Of a DNA stretch of 39,834 bases, positions 15,727 through 24,675 are shown in pieces (positions within the stretch are counted from its first letter, which is position 1; each line of letters opens with the position of its first letter). This DNA is from a virus, in the IMG/VR virus record IMGVR_UViG_3300046513_000226, positions 1 through 39,834 of that record, one strand, 5' to 3'. The notes under the pieces were generated by a model. The model made no database searches and was not told the DNA's origin. It saw nothing but the letters and a program-made list of their open reading frames with translations. A program made the position numbers and the translations under genes.

Positions 15727-16676
15727 GCGAAGCGCCCGCCGAATACTTCCGACTTGTAGACCTCACCGGAATCCCGGTTCCCGATTTCGTGGAAACGCTG
15801 GACTTCGAGGCCATCCGCCAAAACGCGATTGACTACCTTGTTTCGTTAGACACGGCTTACACTGCGCTTCTCGAAAGCGACCCGGCGATCAAGATTATTG
15901 AGGCGTTTGCCTACCGCGAATTGATCTTGCGGCAACGCATCAATGACGCCGCGCTAGGAACCACCATCACCGAAGCGAAGGGCAACGACCTCGGCGTCAT
16001 CGGCGCCTTGTTCAACGTCACGAAGCTTGAAGGCGAGACGGAGTCCGCGTACCGCCGCCGTGTCCAGCTTGGCTTATACAATTCGGCCGTGGCCGGGCCT
16101 CGGCAGTCCTACGAGCTTCACGCGCTTTCGGCTGATGCCGCCGTTATTGATGTTGGTGTGACCTCGCCGGATGCCGGTGACGTCGCGGTTACTGTCATGG
16201 CGTATATGGACGTAGTGGCCACCTCGGCTTCCGAGCTTGATAAGCTTGTCGGCACGGCTCTCTTCGCGCAACCGGCGGATATCTCGATTGCCCGTATCCT
16301 TGCGGACTCCTCTTCCACGGTGCTCAAGAAGGTTCGTGCCGCGCTCACCGGTGACGCGGTGCGGCCGCTCACGGACTCCGTGGTGGTCCAGCCGCCCACG
16401 GTCAAACCCTTTGCCATTGACGCCCGGCTAGTAATCTATCCAGGTCCGGACGCCAACGCGGTTCGAACGTCCGCGCTCGCTTCCTTGGCGGTATATCTGC
16501 AGTCCATCCGAAAGGTGGGCTACGACGCCACGCTCGCGGGCATCATCGCCGCGCTCAAGGTGGGCGGCGTGCAAAACGTCATCATGAATTCGCCCGCCGC
16601 CGATGTGGTGGCTTCGAACTATGACTTGCCGGTTTGCACGGCGGTGAATGTGGCGGTGGACCGTGTCGATATTTGA
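15723..16676 (+). CDS. J: Baseplate assembly protein J
   Basis: 317 residues of the P2 gpJ/Mu gp47 family, which forms the outer baseplate wedge. The N-terminus has the usual DFVETLDFEAIRQNAIDYL and LESDPAIKIIEAFAYRELILRQRINDAA segment; the centre has GAL(F)NVTKLEGETESAYRRRVQL, a strong family marker, and the C-terminus carries alternating helix/strand repeats. The ATG at 15723 overlaps the W stop. Confidence 0.9.
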   Translation: MSEAPAEYFRLVDLTGIPVPDFVETLDFEAIRQNAIDYLVSLDTAYTALLESDPAIKIIEAFAYRELILRQRINDAALGTTITEAKGNDLGVIGALFNVTKLEGETESAYRRRVQLGLYNSAVAGPRQSYELHALSADAAVIDVGVTSPDAGDVAVTVMAYMDVVATSASELDKLVGTALFAQPADISIARILADSSSTVLKKVRAALTGDAVRPLTDSVVVQPPTVKPFAIDARLVIYPGPDANAVRTSALASLAVYLQSIRKVGYDATLAGIIAALKVGGVQNVIMNSPAADVVASNYDLPVCTAVNVAVDRVDI

Positions 16677-17931
16677 AACCATCCTTCCGAGCCACGCCAC
16701 AAAGCTAGAGCGTGACATTGAACGGGCCACAGCCTTCCCAGCTCTTCCCATTGAATGGCTGGCGTCCATGGTGGATCCGAAGCGCATTGATGCGCGCTTG
16801 CTTCCATGGCTCGCGTTCCGTCTTTCGACCGACATCTGGTCGGACGATTGGAGCGAGGAAAAGAAGCGTTCCGTGCTCGCTCAACAGTTCGATTTGCACC
16901 GGCTCAAGGGCACGAAGGAAGGGATTTCCCGCATGCTCGAAGTGGTGGATGCCCACTTGTTGGATGCGATAGCGTATCCGCAACGGGCCTTCGCTTCCGG
17001 CGGCATCACGAAAGAACAGCGCAACGCGTGGCTTGCGCGGATGCCACAGATTCGAATCTACTTCGCCAGCTATCCAGGCAAGGCCGGTGCATCCGCGTTC
17101 GTCGGCGCCGATGGTCGCCGCCGTGGCGCCTTCGCTGGACACGCCTTCGCTCGCTTCGATGAGGCGGAAGCCATCTACGGCCGCAAGGCAGTGTTGCGCT
17201 ATGCGGACGGCCGCGAAATCGCACTTCGCCGGTCCACGCTCGAAACCGCCACGGAAACCCGCGCAAGCGTTGACATCGACCGGCTTCACCTTCCCGGCGC
17301 ATCCGGTCCCGCGCTCTTCGTGGGCCGCTTCATCGGGCATGGGTTCCTAACCAAGAAGAACCCGCAACCGGAAATCATCACCTATCGGCTCGACCGGACC
17401 TATGACGCGGAAACTTCCCGGCTCCACCTCGATACCGTGGCGCCAGGTTTGGAACCGATCGACATCCGTTATGAGCGGTATGCGGACAGGCTGAAACGTG
17501 GACCTTCCGCCTTTGTTGGTGACTTCGCCGGGCATCGCTTCGTTACGCGGGATGATGCCGCGAACCACATCTATGACCGCGTTTATTTGCACGATCCTTC
17601 CGTGGATGCGCCGTGGACGAAATCGCATTCGTTCGCGAACCACACCCGGCTTGGTATCGCGAAATTTCGCGCCGAGCTACAGGTCGAAGCGATATCGAAG
17701 GGCTCGCCGCGTGCCGCTTATGCGGGCGTCACCTATTGCGGGCGTGGCTTCGCAACAAGAGAGAATCCAACCAAAACCAAACTGGCATATGCTGCGGTTC
17801 GACGAAGCAAAGCGGCGCGCGACCGGGTGAAAGTGGAAACTCAAACCACACGCACAATCACCTTCGGCGACGGATTCAAGTTCGGTGACGGCATAAAATT
17901 CGGCTCGAAAGTACGCAATAGATTGCGTTGA
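16663..17931 (+). CDS. I: Tail protein I with repeated C-terminal extension
   Basis: 422 residues. The N-terminal 140 residues are P2 gpI-like (IFETILPSHATKLERDIERA, LLPWLAFRLSTDIWSDDWSEEKKRSVL, HRLKGTKEGISRMLEVV). The rest, about twice the normal gpI length, carries four spaced copies of an FVG.F.GH.F.TR-type motif (about residues 145-165, 217-231, 282-297 and 351-368). I prefer the GTG at 16663, which gives the expected N-terminus and a 14-base overlap with J; an ATG at 16648 is possible. It sits next to the fibre genes, so the repeats may be a fibre-docking arm. Confidence 0.75.
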   Translation: MSIFETILPSHATKLERDIERATAFPALPIEWLASMVDPKRIDARLLPWLAFRLSTDIWSDDWSEEKKRSVLAQQFDLHRLKGTKEGISRMLEVVDAHLLDAIAYPQRAFASGGITKEQRNAWLARMPQIRIYFASYPGKAGASAFVGADGRRRGAFAGHAFARFDEAEAIYGRKAVLRYADGREIALRRSTLETATETRASVDIDRLHLPGASGPALFVGRFIGHGFLTKKNPQPEIITYRLDRTYDAETSRLHLDTVAPGLEPIDIRYERYADRLKRGPSAFVGDFAGHRFVTRDDAANHIYDRVYLHDPSVDAPWTKSHSFANHTRLGIAKFRAELQVEAISKGSPRAAYAGVTYCGRGFATRENPTKTKLAYAAVRRSKAARDRVKVETQTTRTITFGDGFKFGDGIKFGSKVRNRLR

Positions 17932-17942
17932 AGAGGAAGACC

Positions 17943-20210
17943 ATGGGCGAGCGCCTTGTTATTATTTCGCAGGATCAAGAACTAACCAATGATGACCTCA
18001 CGAACATCGGCAAGTTCTCTCAATCCTCGCTTGACCATGTCGTAAATGACGGCATCGAATCCGGCCGAAAGTTTACCGGCTTCGCAGCGCTTCAGACCGG
18101 CCCGGCGCAAGTTACCGTTGGCGCGGGCCGCCTCTATCAGAACGGCGAAGTGTATTTCCGCGACGACGCCGGTGGCGTTGTTCTGGACCTTCTTTCCATT
18201 CTTCCGGCGGTGACTGAGAAGATTGTTACCATCGCGGTTTGGGGCCAAACCGTTGACACCGCGACGGAGCCGCGCACCTTCCTTGTGGACGTTGACACCG
18301 AACAGACCGAAGCGCGCGCCGTGGCGACGGAAACCCGCCGGTTCGCCAACGTCAACGCCGTGAATGGGGTAGAATCCGCAGACCCGGTTGCCGCCGCTCT
18401 GGACTCCAACGTTATCGCCGTGGCTTACGTCCGGCTTAACACCGCTGGCGTTGTGTCCATCACAGCCGCCGATGATAACCGGCTCGAGTCCGTCCGCACC
18501 GTATCGAACCGAACCAAAGACCTCGAAGGCTGGCGCGTTCGTGCCGGTGCATCCATTGACGTTCTCGGCACCACCGTGGCCGGTATTCAGCAGACTTTGA
18601 AGAGCATGGCGCCTTCTTCGCTGGTGTTCGAAATCGCCCGCGATACCGCCAGGCTCAAAGAGCTTTCCGAGCTTCCGGAAACCTACACGTCATATGACGC
18701 CGACCGCTACCTCAACACGGACAAGTCGGACACCGGCAACGTCAACTATCTGGCGTTGGTTGAAGAGGGCGTGAAGTTCCCACCGGCGGCACAAGCCTAT
18801 TCCATCGTTGGCCTTCTGAATCCAATTGATCCTCTGGTGGCAAAGCAGAACGAAATTGTTTTGCCAAAGTACACGGAAGTGCAGCGCGACAAGCTCATTG
18901 GCAGGGACGCCGAGCTTTCCATTTCGCAATATCAGTACCAGACGGTGCAGACCGTCCAGCGCGAAGTCGCGCGAACCCGCGTCCGCTACGGCGCGTCGAT
19001 GACGGTTTGCACCAACTCGGCTTGGTGGCGTTCCGGTTACTACGATCCGGTTACTGGCATCTTCCACCGCAATGGCGAAAATTGGATCGTAGATCCGGCA
19101 ACGCGCGCGGCGGTTAGCCAGAAACATGGGGCCATCCGCCTCACGCAATACTTCGTGGACACCTACACCGAAACGTATTGGGAAGCGATCACGAACACAG
19201 AAGCGGTTTCCGGTTCATTCGTGGCCGAAACCTTCCTCAACACGGAACCCGGCTATGTTACTGCCGTGGGCCTCTACTTCACCCGTAAGGCCGCCGCCGG
19301 TGATATCAAGCTTCTGATCGTTGAAACGGACGCCACGGGCGCGCCGGTGTTCAACAAGGCCGTTGCTCGCGTCACCTTCCCGGCCGCTAACATAGCCCTT
19401 TATCCGGAAGTCACGAAGATTCCGGTTCCGCCTACCTATCTCGAAAAGGGCAAGCGGTACGCCATCGTTCCGGCTTCCGGCGGCAATCACTTCTTGGCCA
19501 CGGTTGACGGTAACAAGAACACGCAAGGCACGCTGTTTTATTCGACAGACGGCGCATGGGCACAAGGCGACCTCACCAAAGATCTCGCCTATACGCTCTA
19601 CTATGCCAAGTTCAACGCGCCGCGTGTCGAAGTCCAGTTGAACCCGCTTACTCTTGTCGGCGGTATCGCTAACATCGACCTCAACTTCGATAGCCTCACG
19701 CCGGACGGAACGGAAATTTCTTTCCAGATCCAGATTGATGGCGCTTGGCGAACCGTCAACGGCGAAAATCCCGACTTGTTCATCGGCTTGCCGCCGCTGG
19801 TGCAGTTCCGCGCCGTGCTTCTCGGCACCACGGACGTTATGCCAGGATTCGGAGTGGGCGCCCGCTCTCAGACGATGACGTCGCGCCCGCGCGCCGATTT
19901 CAAGCACATTTCCAAGGCCCGCACGCTTCCTGCACCGTGCACCACGATTGAAGTGACTTTGCGCCTCGAATATTGGGACGCCGCCCACCACACCAACGTG
20001 TGCAAGCTTCTCACCGGCGGCACCTTCGCCACGGTGGAAACGGCGGACTCCACAGTCACGGAAACCACGCCAGACCCGGCGGCAATTATCCGCCGCTACA
20101 CGTTCAACGTACCGGCTACCAGCCAGTACAAAATCCAGATCGAAGGCACCACAAATAACGTGCTGGTGCCTTATCACGTGTCCGAACGCTACGACCTCGC
20201 GTTCTCATAA
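17943..20210 (+). CDS. Large tail/baseplate or fibre-network protein (755 aa)
   Basis: Third largest gene of the structural block. The N-terminus (MGERLVIISQDQELTNDDLTNIGKF...) recalls phage tail proteins of myoviruses whose baseplate lacks a P2 H protein. Much of the rest is beta-rich with QTGPAQVTVGAGRLYQNGEVYF, suggesting a virion surface part. A Tyr-rich central section and repeated EVTLRLEYWD/NVPATSQYKIQIEG strands end the protein. GAAGAGGAAGACC precedes the ATG at 17943. The exact role is not known; a receptor-binding or baseplate-arm role is inferred from its place between I and the fibre. Confidence 0.65.
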   Translation: MGERLVIISQDQELTNDDLTNIGKFSQSSLDHVVNDGIESGRKFTGFAALQTGPAQVTVGAGRLYQNGEVYFRDDAGGVVLDLLSILPAVTEKIVTIAVWGQTVDTATEPRTFLVDVDTEQTEARAVATETRRFANVNAVNGVESADPVAAALDSNVIAVAYVRLNTAGVVSITAADDNRLESVRTVSNRTKDLEGWRVRAGASIDVLGTTVAGIQQTLKSMAPSSLVFEIARDTARLKELSELPETYTSYDADRYLNTDKSDTGNVNYLALVEEGVKFPPAAQAYSIVGLLNPIDPLVAKQNEIVLPKYTEVQRDKLIGRDAELSISQYQYQTVQTVQREVARTRVRYGASMTVCTNSAWWRSGYYDPVTGIFHRNGENWIVDPATRAAVSQKHGAIRLTQYFVDTYTETYWEAITNTEAVSGSFVAETFLNTEPGYVTAVGLYFTRKAAAGDIKLLIVETDATGAPVFNKAVARVTFPAANIALYPEVTKIPVPPTYLEKGKRYAIVPASGGNHFLATVDGNKNTQGTLFYSTDGAWAQGDLTKDLAYTLYYAKFNAPRVEVQLNPLTLVGGIANIDLNFDSLTPDGTEISFQIQIDGAWRTVNGENPDLFIGLPPLVQFRAVLLGTTDVMPGFGVGARSQTMTSRPRADFKHISKARTLPAPCTTIEVTLRLEYWDAAHHTNVCKLLTGGTFATVETADSTVTETTPDPAAIIRRYTFNVPATSQYKIQIEGTTNNVLVPYHVSERYDLAFS

Positions 20211-20224
20211 GGCGGAAGAAGACG

Positions 20225-20392
20225 ATGGCAAAGACTTACGAAGACGAAGCGCTTTATGACGTGTTGCTTGCGCGGCCCATTATGGTGGGCCGCTCTTGGA
20301 TCATTCCGAGCGCCGAGCGCATCCAGCTTAAGGGCAAGGTCGTGGCCGCACACCAGGCGGACATTATCGAGGCTACGAAAGTAGCTTCGTAA
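20225..20392 (+). CDS. Small tail-region protein (55 aa)
   Basis: Starts MAKTYEDEALYDVLLARPIMVGRSWIIPSA and ends with HQADIIEATKVAS. GGCGGAAGAAG lies just upstream of the ATG, and the gene fits exactly between its neighbours with 14-base spacings on both sides, so it is very likely real despite its size. One central hydrophobic patch but no clear membrane helix. It may be an adaptor between the 755-residue protein and the fibre; the function is unknown. Confidence 0.65.
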   Translation: MAKTYEDEALYDVLLARPIMVGRSWIIPSAERIQLKGKVVAAHQADIIEATKVAS

Positions 20393-20405
20393 GGGGAATC
20401 CGCCG

Positions 20406-21722
20406 ATGGCGCAAAAGACGCTAGAAGAAACCTACCACGCGACCCGCACCACCGACTTCAATGAAGGGTTTTGGAATAAGTTCCTTGGCGAACTCGGCGC
20501 CCGGTTCCGCGCGCTCGAAACGATCAAGATTGATTGGGAAGTGGTTTCGCAAGAGGGCATCCAAGTCGCCTTGGACCGCATCAATGAGGTTCTAGGACCG
20601 GCGGCGGAGCGCGTGCAAAATATCGCCTCGCTCGGCTTCCTTTCGGTGGAATCGCATTCGGAACGCACGCTTGAAGTCGGCCTTGTCAACTTCGTGGCGG
20701 TGCAGGGCGACCAGCTTGATCTATTCGTGCCCACGCCATTCGTGGCGGTGACGCGCGTTGCCAATCCGCTGGACTACGCGCTGGGGCAGGTGACGTTCTT
20801 TGACCGGGAAACCGGATCAATGGATATCCAGATTTCCTATTTCGACGGCGATCCGGGACCGCATAGCGATTGGGTAATATCGGCGGTCGCCGGGCAAGCC
20901 ATTGCTCAAAACTCGCTTCTAAATCAGACCTTGGCGGCGCGCGATATCGCAGTCGGCGCCCGCCAGGATGTGGAAGCGGACCGCGAAGAGGTAGCCGAGA
21001 ATACGGCGTCGGTCTTCGAACTATATGGCGACTTCCGGGACGCTATGGCGCCATCGGGACCGGTTGCGCCAGCAGACCCGAAGCCACGGCAACTCTGGTT
21101 TGATGGTGCCGTTTTACGGGTTTGGAACGGGGCGGCTTTCACGCCCGTGGCAGTTGCCGCGAGCGACTACTACTTGAAGAGCGAAGTGGACAACGCGCTA
21201 GCGACAAAGCTGGCGGCCGCCACATATACTGCGGCGGATGTGCTGGCGAAGATCAAGACCGTCGACGGCGCGGGCTCCGGTCTTGACGCTGACACGCTCG
21301 ACGGCATTAGCAGCGCGGGGTTCATGGCGGCCGGAAGCAGGGCCAAACCTTTGCGCTCGGACGGAACCGCCATTGACGTCGTTTGGACCGGCCAAGGCCC
21401 GCTTACTTATGTTCTGAGCAGTAATGATGGCGTGCTCTTCTATCCAGTGGCGTCTTCGTATTTCTATAAGACGACTGACATCGTAACCGGCGATATCGCA
21501 ACATTCCCGATTGGGACTTATCTACTCGTCATCACGAGCACAAATCCAGGCATTGGTCGCGGTGGCGGCTATAACCTTGCCACGAACAACAACATTCAGG
21601 GCGGCTACTCGCTTAACACGACTGCCGGTGCTGTCACCGGTCTAGCGGGTGCGTGGGTTTCTCGCGGCTCTGTCGTCGGCGCGAGCAACAACTATTATTA
21701 CCTCATGCAAAGGTATGGCTAA
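20406..21722 (+). CDS. Tail fibre protein
   Basis: 438 residues. An N-terminal attachment domain is followed by a likely coiled-coil section (LAARDIAVGARQDVEADREEVAENTASVFELYGDF). Then comes the tail-fibre hallmark ASDYYLKSEVDNALATKLAAATYTA...IKTVDGAGSGLDADTLDG and a Gly/Asn/Tyr-rich tip (IGRGGGYNLATNNNIQGGYSLNTTAG) ending YYYLMQRYG. This should be the receptor-binding fibre that sets host range. AAGGGGAA precedes the ATG. The next gene may be its assembly factor. Confidence 0.75.
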   Translation: MAQKTLEETYHATRTTDFNEGFWNKFLGELGARFRALETIKIDWEVVSQEGIQVALDRINEVLGPAAERVQNIASLGFLSVESHSERTLEVGLVNFVAVQGDQLDLFVPTPFVAVTRVANPLDYALGQVTFFDRETGSMDIQISYFDGDPGPHSDWVISAVAGQAIAQNSLLNQTLAARDIAVGARQDVEADREEVAENTASVFELYGDFRDAMAPSGPVAPADPKPRQLWFDGAVLRVWNGAAFTPVAVAASDYYLKSEVDNALATKLAAATYTAADVLAKIKTVDGAGSGLDADTLDGISSAGFMAAGSRAKPLRSDGTAIDVVWTGQGPLTYVLSSNDGVLFYPVASSYFYKTTDIVTGDIATFPIGTYLLVITSTNPGIGRGGGYNLATNNNIQGGYSLNTTAGAVTGLAGAWVSRGSVVGASNNYYYLMQRYG

Positions 21723-21723
21723 C

Positions 21724-22236
21724 ATGGAGCTATTGAACGTAACTTCTGCGGAAGCCACGGCTGATCCTGACGTTATCATTGCCCAAATCGTCGCCGACGT
21801 TGGCCTCGGCATCGGCCCGGAACCGTTGTCCTTTACGGTACGGAAAAGCGATCCTTTCGGGCTCGGTCCTGCCGTTCGCGAATGGCTGGCGGCAAACCCG
21901 GATTTCCCGGTTGCGCCATATGTTGCGCCTCCGCCGGAACAGGAGCCGGTGCCGGAAGAAATCAGCGACCGGCAGTTTTTCCAGCAATTGGCAATCGCGG
22001 GCCTCATCACGCAAGATGAGGCTCTAGCCGCCGTAATGACGGGGGCGCTTCCGGCCGCAATGCTGACGTTTGTCGCCTCGCTCCCGGCCGACCAGCAATT
22101 CGCAGCGCGAATGGCACTTTGTGGCGCCACCGTGTTTAAGCGATCGCACCCGCTCACCGCCGCGTTTGCTTCGGCCGAAGGCATGACGCCAGAACAGATC
22201 GATGCTCTTTGGCGCGCGGCGGCGGCTCTAGTCTGA
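21724..22236 (+). CDS. Fibre-linked hypothetical protein (170 aa)
   Basis: Unknown protein directly after the fibre gene. A Pro/Glu-rich linker (YVAPPPEQEPVPEE) separates an N-terminal domain from a helical C-terminal half (ISDRQFFQQLAIAGLITQDEALAAVMTGALP ... FASAEGMTPEQIDALWRAAA). The helical part is similar in style to small proteins encoded behind fibres in rhizobial and rhodobacterial phages, so a fibre-assembly or virion role is possible. ATG at 21724 has AAAGG about 10 bases upstream; 21715 is an alternative. Confidence 0.5.
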   Translation: MELLNVTSAEATADPDVIIAQIVADVGLGIGPEPLSFTVRKSDPFGLGPAVREWLAANPDFPVAPYVAPPPEQEPVPEEISDRQFFQQLAIAGLITQDEALAAVMTGALPAAMLTFVASLPADQQFAARMALCGATVFKRSHPLTAAFASAEGMTPEQIDALWRAAAALV

Positions 22237-22323
22237 CAAGAGGCGCTTTCCCTTATCCGTGATATGCGAATTGCAAACCACCGTTTATAAAATGTCAATT
22301 ACTTCGGTTTTGGAGAGTCTGAC
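22237..22323. promoter_or_regulatory. Gap before the sheath gene with possible promoter
   Basis: The longest gap inside the structural block (87 bases), AT-richer than its surroundings. It contains ATTGCAAAC (22270-22278) and TATAAA (22284-22289) but no well-spaced -35 box. A secondary late promoter for sheath, tube and downstream genes is plausible. TTTTGGAGAG immediately before the sheath ATG supplies the ribosome binding site. Confidence 0.35.
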
Positions 22324-23745
22324 ATGGCGGCGGCGCAATTCCTTCACGGTGTGGAAGTTATCGAGATTGACGATGGGCCGCGCCCGGTTCGCGTGGTCCG
22401 CTCTTCTGTAATCGGTATCGTTGGCACCGCGCCGAATGCCGACCCTATACTGTTTCCTCTGAATAAGCCGGTTCTTGTTGCGGGTTCGCGCGGCAAGGTT
22501 TCCTATCTGGACACCTCCGCCGGAAAAACCGGTTTGGGCACTTTGCCGAACGCTGTTGACCTCATCCTTGACCAGATCGGCGCCGTGATGGTGATTGTTC
22601 GTGTCGAGGAAGGCGAGGACGAAGCCGAAACCCTTGCCAACGTTCTCGGCGGATACGAAGACGGCCAGCCGATGGGCGTCCATGTCCTTACCGGCGCGAA
22701 GTCCGTGGTAGGGCAACAGCCGCGAATTCTCATCGCGCCAGGCTTTACGGGTGACCGCCCGCAAGGCGTTGTCGGCCATGGTGTCATCACTCAGGGCAAC
22801 GGCGGCACCGATGGCACGTTTGCACTAGCCTTCGTTGGCGAGAATGATGGCGCCGCCGCCGAGGGCACCTTTACGGTTGCCGCTGGTAAGCTTACCGCCA
22901 TCACCATCACGAAGGGCGGCCGCTATTCGGTGGCTCCCACGTTCTCTTTCGCTGCATCGGCCGGGCTCAACGGCGCCGCCGCAACGGCCACGCTCGGCAC
23001 GTCCACGAACGCCGTGGTTGCTGAGCTTATAGGCATCGCGGAACGCCTTCGCGCCGTGGTTATTGCCGATGGCCCGAACACCACGAACGAAGCCGCCTTG
23101 CAGTATGCTGAAGACTTCGGTTCCCGCCGTGTCTACGTGGTTGATCCGGGCGTCAAGGTGGCCCGTGGTGCCAACGTTGTGGTTGAGCCGGCATCGTCCG
23201 CTGTGGCCGGTCTTCTCGCGAAGATTGACAACGACCGTGGCTTCTGGTGGTCGCCTTCTAACCAGACTATCAACGGCATCGTTGGTATCGCGCGGCCCAT
23301 CGACTTCACGCTCGGCGATGCGAATTCCGCCGCCAACCTTCTCAACGAAGGCAAGGTGGCCACCATCGTTTATGAAGATGGCTACCGCCTTTGGGGCAAC
23401 CGCACGCTTTCGAGCGACGAAAAATTCGCGTTCCTCAACGTGGTTCGCATCAATGACATCGTGGCGGACTCGATCCTCGCCGCTCACCTTTGGGCGGTCG
23501 ACCGTGGCATCACCAAGACTTACTTCGATGATGTAGCGGAGTCCGTGAATGCCTTCCTTCGCTCGCTCAAGGCGCAAGGCGCGATTTCCGGCGGCATCTG
23601 CTATGCGGACGCTGATTTGAACTCTGCCGCTTCCATCCAGGAAGGCAAGGCTTGGTTCAACGTGGATATTTCGGCCGTCTATCCCGCCGAACACATCATT
23701 TTCCGCATGCGCCTTACCGGCGATTACCTTGAGGATCTTGTCTAA
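22324..23745 (+). CDS. FI: Contractile tail sheath protein (P2 gpFI-like)
   Basis: 473 residues; forms the outer contractile tube. The N-terminus (FLHGVEVIEIDDGPRPVRVVRSSVIGIVGTAPNAD) and C-terminus (NVDISAVYPAEHIIFRMRLTGDYLEDL) are classical P2 sheath sequence, as is EDFGSRRVYVVDPGV in the middle. It is about 75 residues longer than P2 FI. The excess matches an inserted Gly/Ala-rich beta segment at about residues 150-226 (GTFALAFVGENDGAAAEGTFTV...GGRYSVAPTFSF). The stop overlaps the tube gene start (TAATG). Confidence 0.92.
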   Translation: MAAAQFLHGVEVIEIDDGPRPVRVVRSSVIGIVGTAPNADPILFPLNKPVLVAGSRGKVSYLDTSAGKTGLGTLPNAVDLILDQIGAVMVIVRVEEGEDEAETLANVLGGYEDGQPMGVHVLTGAKSVVGQQPRILIAPGFTGDRPQGVVGHGVITQGNGGTDGTFALAFVGENDGAAAEGTFTVAAGKLTAITITKGGRYSVAPTFSFAASAGLNGAAATATLGTSTNAVVAELIGIAERLRAVVIADGPNTTNEAALQYAEDFGSRRVYVVDPGVKVARGANVVVEPASSAVAGLLAKIDNDRGFWWSPSNQTINGIVGIARPIDFTLGDANSAANLLNEGKVATIVYEDGYRLWGNRTLSSDEKFAFLNVVRINDIVADSILAAHLWAVDRGITKTYFDDVAESVNAFLRSLKAQGAISGGICYADADLNSAASIQEGKAWFNVDISAVYPAEHIIFRMRLTGDYLEDLV

Positions 23746-24248
23746 TGGCTTCCCTTCTCCCTCGCCAGGTAAAGGCGTTCAACTCCTATATCAATGGCAA
23801 CAGCTACGCCGGGCGAGCCGATACGGTCACTCTTCCCGCGCTCGCGCTCACCACCGAAGACCACCGCGCCGGTGGCATGGATGCGCCGATCAAGTTGGAA
23901 TTGGGCATGGAAGCTATGACGGCATCCATCGTTCTTTCCGATTATGCGCCGGAAATCATCGGGCTCATCGGTGTCGCGGAAACGCCGCTTGTCTTCCGTG
24001 GCGCCGTCCAGTCTCAGGGCAAGAATGCGGAGCCGGTCGTTATCAACATGCGCGGCATGCTTTCCCAAGCCGAATTTTCGGAATGGGCGCCGGGTACGAA
24101 GTCTACGAAGACTCTGACCTTCGAGCTTTCCTATTTCCGGTTCCGGCAGAACGACGTCGAACTCGCCGAAATCGACATCATCAACATGGTGCGGACCATC
24201 GGCGGCGTGGATCAACTCGCCTCGCTCCGCAACGCAATCGGCCTCTAA
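23745..24248 (+). CDS. FII: Major tail tube protein (P2 gpFII-like)
   Basis: 167 residues, typical for the inner tail tube of P2-type phages. The N-terminus LPRQVKAFNSYINGNSYAGRADTVTLPAL and the segment GGMDAPIKLELGMEAMTASIVLSDYAPEI match the family; MVRTIGGVDQLASLRNAIG at the C-terminus is a strong marker. It polymerises inside the sheath under control of the tape measure protein. Confidence 0.92.
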   Translation: MASLLPRQVKAFNSYINGNSYAGRADTVTLPALALTTEDHRAGGMDAPIKLELGMEAMTASIVLSDYAPEIIGLIGVAETPLVFRGAVQSQGKNAEPVVINMRGMLSQAEFSEWAPGTKSTKTLTFELSYFRFRQNDVELAEIDIINMVRTIGGVDQLASLRNAIGL

Positions 24249-24258
24249 TCGGTGACAC

Positions 24259-24525
24259 ATGACGGACATTACCAAACTCACCAAGTACACGCTTCTTGAG
24301 CCTATTTCCTTCGAGGGCCGCGAAATCTCGGAATTGCAGTTCCGCCGCATGAAGGGGAAGGACATCCGCAAAGTCGAAGCGATGTCCGACCGCATCGAGC
24401 AAACCGCCTTTCTCATCGGCGAGCTTTCCGGCAACGCGCCCGCGATCTTTGATGAGTTGGATGCCGCCGATATCGATGGGCTCTCCAAGGTTATCGAGGG
24501 TTTTATGAAGCGGAAGGCGCGATAG
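24259..24525 (+). CDS. E: Tail assembly chaperone E
   Basis: 88 residues of the P2 E type: KLTKYTLLEPISFEGREISELQFRRMKGKDIRKVEAMSDRIEQTAFLIGELSG..., a short beta strand pair followed by helices. It acts with its frameshifted form to keep the tape measure soluble during tail assembly. It lies directly before the tape measure gene. A GGGTTTT heptamer near its 3' end allows a longer product. Confidence 0.88.
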   Translation: MTDITKLTKYTLLEPISFEGREISELQFRRMKGKDIRKVEAMSDRIEQTAFLIGELSGNAPAIFDELDAADIDGLSKVIEGFMKRKAR

Positions 24526-24671
24526 GGCTATCCGACCTCGAAGTCATGATTGGCGATATCGCGGTCGTGCTTCCGGGCTTTCTGCCATACGACCAAGCGT
24601 ATGCGCTGGACATAATCGAGCTTCGCCGCTGGTGGGAACACGCGAAGGCAAGGGCGCCTAAAAAGGGTTGA
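24259..24671 (+). CDS. E': Frameshift product E+E' (programmed -1)
   Basis: Near the end of E, at 24498-24504, the sequence G GGT TTT (in the E frame) is a perfect X XXY YYZ slippery heptamer. A -1 slip leads into an open frame with no start codon of its own (YEAEGAIGLSDLEVMIGDIAV...LDIIELRRWWEHAKARAPKKG) that ends at 24671, four bases before the tape measure ATG. The result is 137 residues. The DIIELRRWWEHA ending matches the WxxxA helix typical of E'/GpE proteins. Both forms are needed in P2-like phages. Confidence 0.8.
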
Positions 24672-24675
24672 TGTC

